DNA of 64,000 nucleotides, from positions 1-64,000 of the forward strand of contig JANQIX010000009.1 in the NCBI GenBank assembly GCA_028281925.1. The letters run 5' to 3'. Shown piece by piece: positions 43,715 to 52,794 of the stretch. Origin of the DNA: Alphaproteobacteria bacterium (GTDB taxonomy: Bacteria; Pseudomonadota; Alphaproteobacteria; DSM-16000; Inquilinaceae). Each line of letters opens with the position of its first letter. The first letter of the stretch is position 1. Under the pieces are notes generated by a model. The model made no database searches. It was given only the letters and a program-made list of their open reading frames with translations, and had not been told where the DNA came from. A program made the position numbers and the translations under genes.

Positions 43715-43978
43715 CGACGGATCCTTCGTCTCTTCCGTTCTTCGCTCATGTCCCGATAGGTCTGGTCCCCAGGGCGATGCTTCGCCGATGGGGGACGGGG
43801 TGATGCACGATCCGTTTCAGGCGGCGGCATAAAGCCCCGCCATCGCAATCACCCGCATTCTCGGGAATGGGCGCGGACTATAGCCACGCCGCCGCCGATG
43901 TCAAATCGCATGGCTGACGGGACCGCGAGTTGCCTCCCGCGGCCCCGTCGATAGAAGACGGTAGTCCCCCTTATCGGC

Positions 43979-44623
43979 TCAGCCGATGTCGACATGGGCG
44001 AGGAACATCGTGGAGTGGATCTCCTGCCCCGACAGCTCACGCCGGTCACCGCCGATCCAGGGGTCGCGGACGACCATGCCGGTGAGCTGCTGCTGGCCGC
44101 CCTTGTCCTGCGCCCAGGAAAGCGCCGTCAGCACCATGGCGTGGCCCAGCGTGCCGATGATCAGCGGCTTCTCGTCCGCCATGTAGCGCTTCGCCAGGTT
44201 GGGGTCGATCGGCAGCGCCTCGCCACGGCCGTGGAACGGCTTGCCGTGCTCGTCCCGCCACGGACGGTTGACCGCCGACAGGATCTGGACGGGGTTGGCC
44301 GGCATGTCCACGATCCGGCCGAACGCCTCCTGAACGATCCGCTCCTGGCGGACAGGCCGGTTGTAGTAACCGAAGATCATCGAGATGCAGGCCGCCCAGC
44401 ACCACTGGCTTTGGTACTGCGGCAGTGCCGACTGCCCGGCGATCTGGCTCGGGATACCGGCCATGCACTGCTGGATTCCCTGCCAGTCGAACTCGGTGCA
44501 CTGCTCTGCAGCGCGGGCCATGCCGCGGGGCAGGAGCGCCGCAACGGCGGCCGCACCGGTCAGGCCCAGCAGGCGGCGGCGATTGAGGTTGGGTCGGTCG
44601 TTCTCTCGGCGACGGTCAGTCAT
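43979..44623 (-). CDS. Tat-exported papain-like cysteine protease (AvrRpt2/C70-like)
   Basis: This 214-residue protein has a twin-arginine signal (LNRRRLLGLTGAAAVAALLP, residues 13-32) with cleavage after ARA near 39. The predicted triad is Cys75 in QSQWCWAACISMIFGYY, His161 in IGTLGHAMVLTAL and Asp187 in VVRDPWIGG. WCWAA is the signature of the AvrRpt2-type papain-like family. The Tat signal implies folding in the cytoplasm before export to the periplasm. The function in this organism is unknown; it may be a housekeeping or contact-related protease. No obvious inhibitor is encoded beside it. Confidence 0.8.
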   Translation of the reverse strand: MTDRRRENDRPNLNRRRLLGLTGAAAVAALLPRGMARAAEQCTEFDWQGIQQCMAGIPSQIAGQSALPQYQSQWCWAACISMIFGYYNRPVRQERIVQEAFGRIVDMPANPVQILSAVNRPWRDEHGKPFHGRGEALPIDPNLAKRYMADEKPLIIGTLGHAMVLTALSWAQDKGGQQQLTGMVVRDPWIGGDRRELSGQEIHSTMFLAHVDIG

Positions 44624-44777
44624 TTCGGTAACTCCCCAGTGGGCGGTGGGGAGCGTCCCCGACCCGCCGGTTCCTGTCTGAAGAGAACCTAGAGACTGCG
44701 GCTGTCCGGCTGCAGTTGTCAGGACTGTTCAATCGTGGCGTGTTGCCCAGTCTCCGGCGCCGAGGATTCACGAGCGC

Positions 44778-45698
44778 CTATCCGATAGCCGCGGCCAGCT
44801 TGCGTTCGCGGTGGAAGACGTAGAGGCCGGAGCCAATGATGATGGCCACGCCAAGCCAGCGCGTGGCATCGGGGAAATCGCCGAAGATCAGAAGCCCCAG
44901 CAGCGTGGCGCTCAGGATCTCGAGATACTGAAACGGCGCCAGCACACCTGCCGGCGCCCGGCTGAAGGCGATCACGACCAGGATGTGCCCGGCCGTGGCG
45001 ATGGCGCCTAGGCCGGCCAGCATCAGCCATTCGCGGGCCGTGGGCCAGACGGTCTGAAGAACGGCGATGTCGGTGACCGCGCCGACGCCCAGCGCCGCCG
45101 TCATCACCAGCCACCCGAAGACACCGGAATGGAACTGCATCGCCACAGGGTCGCCCCCGGGGGCAGCATAGCGCGTCAGCAAGAGATAGGTGGCGAAGCA
45201 CAAGGCGGCTCCCAGCGGCAAGACCGCGGCCCAACCGAATACCTCGTAACTGGGTCGGATCACGATCAGCGCGCCGACGAAGCCGACGACAATCGCCGTC
45301 AGTCGGCGCCAGCCCACTTTTTCGCCGAGAAACACGGCCGACATCAGGGTGAGGATCAGCGGCTCGACGAAGAAGATCGCGACCGCGTCCGCCAGTGGCA
45401 GGTACTTCAGCCCCCAGAAGAAGCATAGCGTCGCGCCGGACATGGTAACGCCGCGCGCAGCGTTCACCCCAAGACGGTCCCAAGTCAGCCGGCGGCGAAA
45501 CACCAGGATGCCCGCCAACATCAGCATGGACTGGAAAAAGAACCGCGACCACGCCACCTGCCCCGGTGCCACCGTGGCGGACAAGAGCTTGGCGAGGGCA
45601 TCGATGCCCGGCAGCACCAGCATGGCGGCGGCCATGATGAGCATACCGGTCTCGACATCCCGTCCTCTTGAGGGAGCAGCGCATGCAGTCTGTGTCAT
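44778..45698 (-). CDS. EamA-family (DMT) transporter
   Basis: This 306-residue protein has ten hydrophobic segments in two five-helix EamA halves, with the first pair ending AVFLGEKVGWRRLTAIVVGF and the second FGDFPDATRWLGVAIIIGSG. The E-K/R after the fourth helix of each half is the family hallmark. Such proteins export metabolites or amino acids from the inner membrane. The substrate is unknown. It is a single gene on the minus strand. Confidence 0.9.
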   Translation of the reverse strand: MTQTACAAPSRGRDVETGMLIMAAAMLVLPGIDALAKLLSATVAPGQVAWSRFFFQSMLMLAGILVFRRRLTWDRLGVNAARGVTMSGATLCFFWGLKYLPLADAVAIFFVEPLILTLMSAVFLGEKVGWRRLTAIVVGFVGALIVIRPSYEVFGWAAVLPLGAALCFATYLLLTRYAAPGGDPVAMQFHSGVFGWLVMTAALGVGAVTDIAVLQTVWPTAREWLMLAGLGAIATAGHILVVIAFSRAPAGVLAPFQYLEILSATLLGLLIFGDFPDATRWLGVAIIIGSGLYVFHRERKLAAAIG

Positions 45699-45830
45699 GC
45701 GCGGAATGCTGCCACTCTCAAGCCTCGCGCCGCAATCACAGCAGCCGCCGTTCAGAACATGGCTGCAATGCGTCTGCGGACTGCAGAACGGCGGGCGCCG
45801 GACGCGCTACTGAACGTGCAAAGGCGTCCG

Positions 45831-46178
45831 CTAATCGAGGATCGGCAGCCGCGGCCGCACCATGCCACCCTGCTGAGGGATCACCGGGGTCACGGTCTGC
45901 GGCGGATTCGGCACCATCATGCCGGCCCCCGAAGGCTGGCTGTAGGGCGGATCATGCTCGCACTCGTTGCCATTTTCGTCGCAGATCACGCATCCATCAT
46001 CGGCGCAGCAGGCGGTGATGGCGCTGCCGGGCGGCTGATCGATCCACTCGCCACCGGTAGCGCGGCACACCAGTTCGAAATCCTCAGCACTGCCGTGGCC
46101 GGACTGCGCCGCCGCAGCCGTCGCGCTCGCCCAAGACATGGCGAAGAGCACGCATAAGATGCTGGTTCCGGGCTTCAC
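45831..46178 (-). CDS. Small secreted cysteine-rich protein, unknown
   Basis: This 115-residue protein starts with GTG 46178, preceded by GGAGGG. It has a signal peptide (MKPGTSILCVLFAMSWASAT, cleavage near AAAA-QSG) and a compact cysteine-rich centre (VCRATGGEW, then ITACCADDGCVICDENGNEC, with EHD following). The C-terminal tail is Pro/Gln-rich. Six to seven cysteines in the mature part suggest disulfides or metal binding in the periplasm. The family is not recognised. It is encoded before, but read away from, the EamA gene and after the PhyH-like gene in the same direction. Confidence 0.65.
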   Translation of the reverse strand: MKPGTSILCVLFAMSWASATAAAAQSGHGSAEDFELVCRATGGEWIDQPPGSAITACCADDGCVICDENGNECEHDPPYSQPSGAGMMVPNPPQTVTPVIPQQGGMVRPRLPILD

Positions 46179-46270
46179 GTTGGTCCCTCCAAGACCGTTG
46201 CGGAGGGCGAAACGCTACTGTTCGGCGGTCAGGGGCGCAGTGTCGCTCATCACCGGCGACAACGCCTGGG

Positions 46271-47140
46271 TCAGAGACCTGGCGGACGCGGCGCGAGCGG
46301 GGCGCCGTCGGTGACACGATGGAACCAGCGCCAGCCCACGCGCGGGGCGCTGCCGTCGACATTGGTCGCCCCACGGGCTGCCGCGAGGTCGCGCGTGCTG
46401 ACGCTGCGGGTGTCGATACTGATGCGGCTTACGCCCGTCCGGTTGTCCACACTGCCGTGCAGATGGGCGCCGGAGAACACAAGCAACTCGCCCGGCTCGA
46501 TCAGCACCGGGACAGGCTTCGCGGGGATCGGGTCTACGGCGGCGGCGGGCAGCAGCGGATAGTCGCCCACCGCCTTGGCCTCAATCCGGCGCATTAGCTC
46601 GTCCAGATCCCATTCGGCCGACGTGTTTGCGACCGGCGTACGAAACAGCGTCGGCCACATCAGCATGGTGCAGCCTGAAGTCACCGGATAGACCGGCCCC
46701 CACCAATTGATCTGGGCGGCGATGTTCGACCCCCAGGTATCGCGGTGCGGCGGCAGTGGCCCCGTCCGGTACGCACGCACACCCGTGTCGGAGGGCTGGA
46801 TGCGCAGGATCCGTCTGTCCGCATAGATTTCGGACGGGTCGAGGCCGGCTGCGGCCATCACCTCCTGCCAGATACGATTGGCTTCGGAATCCTCGCGGAA
46901 TCGAGCACGCGCAGCAGCCGATCGCCTGCGAAACTCGTCGACCGACAACATCGTCTCGGCGGTCTGGGGCGCGTCAGTGCCAAGTGCCTCGCAGGCGATC
47001 GTCCGCGCCCGCGCAACCAGCGCCTCCATTGGCGCGAGCCCACGCAGAACGAAGATGTCGCCGGCCATCAGCCGTTCGCCTAACTCGTCGGCATCCCGAC
47101 CGCCCGAACCTGTGACGAACGGGGCATCGATCGCTCCCAT
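46271..47140 (-). CDS. Phytanoyl-CoA dioxygenase (PhyH)-like 2-oxoglutarate/Fe(II) oxygenase
   Basis: This 289-residue protein has a facial triad of H132-x-D134 (LPPHRDTWGSN) and a distal His in FSGAHLHGSVDN (H226 or H228), followed by Arg239 in GVSRISIDTRS for 2-oxoglutarate. ATG 47140 (MGAIDAPFVTGSG) is chosen because the longer frame has no similarity. It begins 20 bases after the DppF stop codon in the same direction, so it is probably the last gene of the transporter operon. Hydroxylation of the imported compound is a reasonable inference; the substrate is unknown. Confidence 0.75.
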   Translation of the reverse strand: MGAIDAPFVTGSGGRDADELGERLMAGDIFVLRGLAPMEALVARARTIACEALGTDAPQTAETMLSVDEFRRRSAAARARFREDSEANRIWQEVMAAAGLDPSEIYADRRILRIQPSDTGVRAYRTGPLPPHRDTWGSNIAAQINWWGPVYPVTSGCTMLMWPTLFRTPVANTSAEWDLDELMRRIEAKAVGDYPLLPAAAVDPIPAKPVPVLIEPGELLVFSGAHLHGSVDNRTGVSRISIDTRSVSTRDLAAARGATNVDGSAPRVGWRWFHRVTDGAPLAPRPPGL

Positions 47141-47160
47141 GGGGTTTTCGCCCAGCGCCT

Positions 47161-47937
47161 TTAGAGATTGTCCGCCAGTTCCGCCACAAGGGCCGGGTCG
47201 TAGCCGTAGGCGGCGCGGAAGAGCTGGCTGGTATAGGGGTGGTCCGGCGTGCCCTCGCGCAGCTGGTCGACCGTCAGTGTCTCGACGATCTCGCCGGAAC
47301 GCATGACTGCGAGGCGCTCGCACATATGGCTGACGACCGCGAGATTGTGGCTGACCAGGATGTAGGTCAGGCCGTGTTCGCGCCTGAGGCGCATCAACAG
47401 GTTCAATACCTCCGCCTGGATCGAGACGTCCAGCGCCGATGTGGGCTCGTCCAGCAGCAACACAGACGGCTCGACAATCAGCGCGCGCGCCACCGCGATA
47501 CGCTGGCGCTGGCCGCCGGAGAGCTGATGCGGAAAGCGGAACCGGAAGGAGGCATCCAGCCCCACCTCGTTCAGCGCACGCAGCACACGCGCGTCCATAT
47601 CCTCGAATCCGTGGATCTCCAGCGGCTCCTTCAGGATTTGGTCGACCGTGTGCCGGGGATGCAATGACCCGTACGGATCCTGAAACACCATCTGAACTTG
47701 ACGCCGGAACGCCTTGTTCCGTTTATGATTCTGGACTTCGCTCGCGATCTCAATGCTGCCTGTCCAGTCGCCGATCAGGCCAGTGATCGCCCGCAAGACG
47801 GTGGACTTGCCGGAACCGCTTTCGCCCACCAGGCCGAAGCTCTCGCCTTCGCCCACCGAGAACGAAACATCCCGCAAGGCGTGGACAGCGTTGGGGCCAC
47901 GGCCGAAGCGCACGTTCAGGCTGTCGATCTGGATCAC
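47161..47937 (-). CDS. Peptide/nickel-type ABC transporter ATPase, DppF-like
   Basis: This 258-residue ATPase has Walker A GESGSGKST, signature HQLSGGQRQRIAVARAL and Walker B VLLLDEPTSALDVS. The short C-terminal oligopeptide-transporter segment (TPDHPYTSQLFRAAYG) is present. The start is GTG 47937, overlapping the upstream ATPase stop by four bases (GTGA). It is one of a DppD/DppF pair energising import through the two permeases encoded upstream. Confidence 0.93.
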   Translation of the reverse strand: MIQIDSLNVRFGRGPNAVHALRDVSFSVGEGESFGLVGESGSGKSTVLRAITGLIGDWTGSIEIASEVQNHKRNKAFRRQVQMVFQDPYGSLHPRHTVDQILKEPLEIHGFEDMDARVLRALNEVGLDASFRFRFPHQLSGGQRQRIAVARALIVEPSVLLLDEPTSALDVSIQAEVLNLLMRLRREHGLTYILVSHNLAVVSHMCERLAVMRSGEIVETLTVDQLREGTPDHPYTSQLFRAAYGYDPALVAELADNL

Positions 47938-48791
47938 GGTGACTTGCCGTCTGCTTCGGCCCAGCGCGGGTCGCGCTGCAGGGTCGGCAACACGTCGGCA
48001 TGGGCTTCGATCTTGGGCAGGCAGTTCAGCAGGCCGCGCGTATAGGGGTGCTGCGCGTTATGCAGATCCTTCGCCGCGCAGGTCTCGACCACGCGGCCGG
48101 CATACATGATCAGCACCCGGTCGCAGAACGAGGCCACCAGGTTCAGATCGTGGCTGATCAGGATCAGGCCGGTGCCGCGACGCGTCACCATCTCGTCCAG
48201 GATGGCCAGCACCTGCAGCGACACGGTGACGTCCAGGGCCGATGTCGGCTCGTCGGCGATGATGATGTCGGGTTCCGGGATCATCATCATGGCAATCATC
48301 ACCCGTTGGCCCATGCCGCCCGAAAGTTCATGCGGATAGGCGCGGGCAACCCGCTCAGGATTGCGGATATGCACGGCCTTCAGCATGGCGAGCGTGCGCG
48401 CCCTCGCCTCTTCCTTCGAGGCGGTCTGGTGCACCAGGAACGCCTCGGAAATCTGGCGGCCGACCGTCATCACGGGGTTCAGGCTGTATTTCGGATCCTG
48501 CAGCACCATAGAGATGCGGTTGCCGCGAATCTCGCGCAGCGTGCGGCGATCGGCGGTCAACAGGTCGGTGCCGGAGAACGCCATAGTCTTCGCCCGCACC
48601 TCACCGCCGCCGGCCGTCAGGCCCAGGACGGCCCGGCCCGTCTGCGATTTACCCGAGCCGCTCTCGCCGACAATGCCCAGCTTCTCCCGCCCCAGCGTGA
48701 AGCTGACGCCGCGCACCGCCGCAACGGGCCCCTTGGGCGTGCGATAGGTGACGTGGAGGTCGTCCACCTCCAGCAAAGGCGTCTCGGCCAT
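47934..48791 (-). CDS. Peptide/nickel-type ABC transporter ATPase, DppD-like
   Basis: This 285-residue ATPase has Walker A GESGSGKSQ (the last Ser/Thr position being Ser-Gln, slightly unusual), signature HELSGGMGQRVMIAMMMI and Walker B IIIADEPTSALDVT. The C-terminal oligopeptide motif is NAQHPYTRGLLNCLPKI. It is coupled to the DppF-like gene downstream and starts ten bases after the DppC-like gene ends. Confidence 0.93.
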   Translation of the reverse strand: MAETPLLEVDDLHVTYRTPKGPVAAVRGVSFTLGREKLGIVGESGSGKSQTGRAVLGLTAGGGEVRAKTMAFSGTDLLTADRRTLREIRGNRISMVLQDPKYSLNPVMTVGRQISEAFLVHQTASKEEARARTLAMLKAVHIRNPERVARAYPHELSGGMGQRVMIAMMMIPEPDIIIADEPTSALDVTVSLQVLAILDEMVTRRGTGLILISHDLNLVASFCDRVLIMYAGRVVETCAAKDLHNAQHPYTRGLLNCLPKIEAHADVLPTLQRDPRWAEADGKSP

Positions 48792-48800
48792 CGGCTCCGC

Positions 48801-49724
48801 CTAGCCTCGGCTGCGGGGGTCGAGCACGTCGCGCAGACCGTCGCCCAAGAGATTGAAGCCAAGGCTGACGATGAAGATCGCCAGGCCCGGGATGGTCGGC
48901 ACCCACCACTGGTCGAGGATGAACTGTCGGCCGGTGGAGATCATCGCCCCCCATTCCGGCGACGGCGGCTGCGCGCCGAGCCCCAGGAAGCCGAGCCCCG
49001 CAGCGGTTAAGATGATGCCTGCCATGTCGAGCGTCAGCCGCACGATCACGGACGAAAGGCAGAGCGGCACCACGTGGCGGCGCAGAATGCGCCAGGTCGA
49101 AGCCCCTTGCGTGCGCGCCGCCAGGATGAACTCGCTATTGCGCAGCGTCAGCGCCTCGGCCCTGGCGATGCGGGCATAAGGCGACCAGGTGGTGAGCGCG
49201 ATTGCCAGCACCGCATTCTCGATCCCGGGGCCCAGGGCGGCGACGAAGGCCAGCGCCAGGATCAGCCGCGGAAAGGCCAGGAAGATGTCGGTGATGCGCA
49301 TTAGCACCTGGTCGACAATCCCGCCCACATAGCCAGCGATGGTGCCGATGGCGAGTCCGATGGGCACCACGATGATGCCCACCATGCCGACGATGTAGAG
49401 CGTGATCTGCGAGCCCCAGACGATGCGGTCGAAGATGTCGCGACCAAGCTGGTCCGTGCCGAACCAGTGCTCGCCGCTGGGTGGCAGCAGGCGGTTCGGC
49501 AGATCCTGGGTGATGCCGTCGCCGCTGGTGATCCAGGGGGCGAACACCGCCATCAGCACCAGTGTGGCGATGGTGATCAGCCCCGCCATGGCGATCGGGT
49601 TGGTGCGGAAAGTCAGCCAGGCGATATAGACGCGCTGGCAGCGAGCCTGGAACGCCGTGCGCGGCGCGTCCGACAACAGCCAGCCCCGATAGCCGCCACG
49701 ACGGCCGACAGCCTGATCGCTCAT
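48801..49724 (-). CDS. ABC transporter permease, DppC-like
   Basis: This 307-residue permease has an N-terminal OppC_N region and six hydrophobic helices. The EAA loop is seen as ARAEALTLRNSEFILAARTQ before GASTWRILRRHVVP. ATG 49724 (MSDQAVGRRGGYRG) is chosen; the longer frame overlaps the preceding permease gene without similarity. It pairs with the DppB-like permease. Confidence 0.93.
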   Translation of the reverse strand: MSDQAVGRRGGYRGWLLSDAPRTAFQARCQRVYIAWLTFRTNPIAMAGLITIATLVLMAVFAPWITSGDGITQDLPNRLLPPSGEHWFGTDQLGRDIFDRIVWGSQITLYIVGMVGIIVVPIGLAIGTIAGYVGGIVDQVLMRITDIFLAFPRLILALAFVAALGPGIENAVLAIALTTWSPYARIARAEALTLRNSEFILAARTQGASTWRILRRHVVPLCLSSVIVRLTLDMAGIILTAAGLGFLGLGAQPPSPEWGAMISTGRQFILDQWWVPTIPGLAIFIVSLGFNLLGDGLRDVLDPRSRG

Positions 49725-49737
49725 GGCCGGCCGCCCC

Positions 49738-50817
49738 TCACCGCGCCCGCGGGTCGACGAGCCGGTAGAGCGCGTCGGACAGCATGTTGATGCCGACAAA
49801 GCAGGTGCCGACGACAATGGTGCCGCCGATCACCGCGTTCATGTCGGAATTGAACAGCGAGTTGGTGATGTACTGGCCGATGCCGGGCCAGGCGAACACG
49901 GTTTCGGTCAGCACCGAGCCTTCCAAGAGCGAAGCGTAAGTGAGCCCGATGATGGTGATCAGCTGCACCAGCACATTGCCGAAGGCGTGGCGCCAGATGA
50001 CCGTGCGTTCGGAAAGCCCCTTCACCCGGGCCGTCAGCACATATTCCTGGCGCAGCTGATCCAGCATGAAGCTGCGGGTCATGCGCGCGATATAGGCGAG
50101 CGCATAGGCCCCGAGGATCGAAACCGGCAGCACCAGATGGCTGGCCGCATTCCAGAAAACGGTCCAGTTGTCCGCAATCGCTGCATCGACCAGCAGCAGA
50201 CCGGTGACGGTCGGCACGAGGCCGTCATAGTAGAACTCCAGCCGCCCCGGTCCGGGCAGCCATTGCAGTTTGGCGTAGAACACCAGCAGCCCCACCATGC
50301 CGAGCCAGAAGACCGGCACCGAATAGCCGATCAGGCCGACAACCCGGACCACGTGATCGATCATGCGCCCCTGATAGACGGCGGCGAGCACGCCCATGGG
50401 GATGCCAAACAGGGTGCCGAGCAGCGTGGCCAGGGTCGCCAGCTCCAGCGTCGCCGGGAAGAAGCGCAAGAGATCCTCCATCACCGGGCGTGAGGTGGTG
50501 ATGGAGTCGCCGAGATCGCCGCTTAAGATCTCACCCAGATAGTTGAAGTATTGGACGATGATCGGCTTATCGAGGCCAAGCTGCAGATAGACCTCTTCAT
50601 AGACATGCGCCGGTGCGCGGTCGCCCACGATGGCCAGCACCGGGTCCACGGGCATGACACGGCCGATGACGAAGGTGATGGCCGTGAGGCCGAGAAACGT
50701 CAGCGCCAGTGTGAGGAGAATGCGGCCGATGCTGCCTAGGATGCGCAAGAGGGTCGAGCCGCGGCCCGACCCTCCAAGCTTTGCGGCGGCACCGTCCGTG
50801 GCGTCACTTACGGCCAT
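49738..50817 (-). CDS. ABC transporter permease, DppB-like
   Basis: This 359-residue permease begins with a first helix around residue 30 (LALTFLGLTAITFVIGRVMP) and the characteristic DPVLAIVGDRAP periplasmic start. The EAA loop is TRSFMLDQLRQEYVLTARVK before GLSERTVIWRHAFGN. It ends FVGINMLSDALYRLVDPRAR as in the family. It starts 19 bases after the binding-protein gene, in the order A-B-C-D-F. Confidence 0.94.
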   Translation of the reverse strand: MAVSDATDGAAAKLGGSGRGSTLLRILGSIGRILLTLALTFLGLTAITFVIGRVMPVDPVLAIVGDRAPAHVYEEVYLQLGLDKPIIVQYFNYLGEILSGDLGDSITTSRPVMEDLLRFFPATLELATLATLLGTLFGIPMGVLAAVYQGRMIDHVVRVVGLIGYSVPVFWLGMVGLLVFYAKLQWLPGPGRLEFYYDGLVPTVTGLLLVDAAIADNWTVFWNAASHLVLPVSILGAYALAYIARMTRSFMLDQLRQEYVLTARVKGLSERTVIWRHAFGNVLVQLITIIGLTYASLLEGSVLTETVFAWPGIGQYITNSLFNSDMNAVIGGTIVVGTCFVGINMLSDALYRLVDPRAR

Positions 50818-50836
50818 GACGGACGGCTGCCTGATC

Positions 50837-52444
50837 CTACTTGGTCACGTTGCGATAGAAGACGAGGTCGAACAGCGGGCCTGAGACGAAGCCCTCGACA
50901 TTCTCCTGCCGCGCGATCTGCTCGTTCTGTTGGAACATGACGATGAAGGGCGAGTCGTCGCGATGCATGCGCTGCAAGTCCGCGTAGAGGTCGGCCCTCA
51001 CACCAAGGTCGATCTCGTTCCGCGCCGCCACGGCCAGGGCATTGATCTCGTCGTTGGCCCAAGCGTTGCGCCACGCCAGCACGCCCGTCAGCTGCGCCTC
51101 TTCCGAATTGTCCGGATTGTGGGCGAAGCTGTCGGCGTTGGAGTGCGGGTCGACATAGTCGGGCGACCAGCGCGCCAAGATCAGCTCGTGCCGCCGGGCG
51201 CGGTACTTCGGCCAGAGCGCGCTGCCGTCCTGCGGAATGATCTCCGCCTCGATGCCTGCCTGGCCCAGCGTCTGCTGCACCGACTGGGCGATTTCCAGAT
51301 AGGGCGAGGTGTTGAGGCTGTCGATGGTCATCGAGAAGCCGTCCGGATATCCGGCCTCCGCAAGAAGCTCCTGCGCGCGTTCCAAATCCATCTGGTAGAC
51401 CGGCTCGTCATCGATCGAGCCCCACAGCCCGGTCGGCCAGAAGGTCTGATGGACGGTAAACTGGCCGCGCAGGAAGGTGTCGGCCATGCCGTCGTAGTCG
51501 ACGAGATAGCGCAATGCCTCCCACACCAGCGGGTTGCCGAGAGCCTCATGGTTCGCGTTGGCCGCCAGGTAGTAGAGCGTGGCCTTGGGGTGGTCGTCGA
51601 TAACGATGCCTTCCGTCCCTTCCAGACCGGCAATCTGGTCGGACGTCAGCGTGCGGGCAATGTCGATGTCGCCCTGCTCCAGCAGCAGGCGTTGCGCGGC
51701 CGGCTCCGGCACATGGCGGATGATCACCCGGTCTATCGCGGGGGCGCCATGGCGATAGTCGGGGTTCGCCTCCATAATCACGGACTCGTTGGCGTTCCAC
51801 TGCGTGAGGCTGAAGGCGCCGGAGCCTGCGCTGTTGGTGGCCAGCCACTCATAGCCGAGATCGCCGTCGACCTCGTGCTCCAGGACCAGCTCACGGTCGA
51901 CGACCGAACCGATGCCGGCCGACAACGCATTCAGCACCAGCCCTGGCGAGAAATCCTCCACCACCGTGACCTGCACGCGGCCATCGTCGGTGAGCTGGAT
52001 CACCTCGTCCGCGTTGTCGGCGCTCCAGCCGAACTGGGTGATGATGAAGGCCGGCGTCTTGTCGAGCTGCAAGACGCGCTGCAGCGACCACGCGACGTCT
52101 TCGGCCCGCACCGGATTGCCGGAATGGAAAGTCAGCCCTTCGCGGATGGTGAAGGTGATGATCTTACCGTCGTCGCTGATCTCCCAGCTCTCCGCCACGC
52201 CGCCGGTCAGCGTCGTCAGGTCCTCCGGCTCATACATCATGATCCGGTCGTAGACGTTGGCGTTGATCTCGCCCGTGGTGAGCTCGAACGCCTCGGCCGG
52301 ATCCATGGTGATGATGTCGTCCATGCGCATCGCCATGATCAGCGTATCGGCCGGCGTCTCGGCCATTGCCGGCAGGACGACCGGCGCGCTGAGAATGGTA
52401 CCGGCAAAAAGCGCTCGCGTTGCCTGCTTCCAGGTGAAAGCCAT
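50837..52444 (-). CDS. Periplasmic solute-binding protein of the peptide/nickel family (SBP_bac_5), DppA-like
   Basis: This 535-residue protein has an N-terminal signal peptide (residues 1-28, cleavage after AMA-ET) and the family motif ESWEISDDGKIITFTIREGL TF-type start followed by FHSGNPVRAEDVAWSL. The ribosome site is AAGGAGACAAGG before ATG. It captures a peptide, opine or similar oligomer for the four downstream transporter components. The specificity is not readable from sequence. Confidence 0.94.
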   Translation of the reverse strand: MAFTWKQATRALFAGTILSAPVVLPAMAETPADTLIMAMRMDDIITMDPAEAFELTTGEINANVYDRIMMYEPEDLTTLTGGVAESWEISDDGKIITFTIREGLTFHSGNPVRAEDVAWSLQRVLQLDKTPAFIITQFGWSADNADEVIQLTDDGRVQVTVVEDFSPGLVLNALSAGIGSVVDRELVLEHEVDGDLGYEWLATNSAGSGAFSLTQWNANESVIMEANPDYRHGAPAIDRVIIRHVPEPAAQRLLLEQGDIDIARTLTSDQIAGLEGTEGIVIDDHPKATLYYLAANANHEALGNPLVWEALRYLVDYDGMADTFLRGQFTVHQTFWPTGLWGSIDDEPVYQMDLERAQELLAEAGYPDGFSMTIDSLNTSPYLEIAQSVQQTLGQAGIEAEIIPQDGSALWPKYRARRHELILARWSPDYVDPHSNADSFAHNPDNSEEAQLTGVLAWRNAWANDEINALAVAARNEIDLGVRADLYADLQRMHRDDSPFIVMFQQNEQIARQENVEGFVSGPLFDLVFYRNVTK

Positions 52445-52794
52445 CCTTGTCTCCTTCCTGGTGTTCTATCGGTGCCGTGGACCGGCACCGTCCGCGTCGA
52501 CCGCGGCTGTCCATCCGTGGTACCGGAGGCTCGCGCCACGAGGGATCGCAAAGGCGCTAGCGGTACGGCGGAATCGTCAGCTGATCTTGAGCGGAGATCG
52601 GCCGCCGGTCAATCTCGGGCGGCAGGGGTGGCACCATGGCACAGGCGCATCTTCAGACTCCGTCGGGCCGGCCGAGAGCGCGGGCCCTGTGCGTTCCGTT
52701 TTCGGGCACTCCAGGCCGAGATGCTGCTGATCAAGACTATCGGACAGTTCAAGCTAACGGTTGTCGCCGATAGACGCTTCCGGCGCCGCTTTCA
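52445..52794. other. Interval between the dpp-like operon and the biosynthetic cluster
   Basis: No gene supported. A perfect seven-pair hairpin, CGGTGCC (52470-52476) with GGCACCG (52484-52490), lies 25 bases upstream of the binding-protein start and would be in its leader. TTGACC (minus strand, 52608-52613) could be a -35 for that operon. The left edge of the adjoining cluster lies here, but no repeat or tRNA marks it. Confidence 0.45.
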
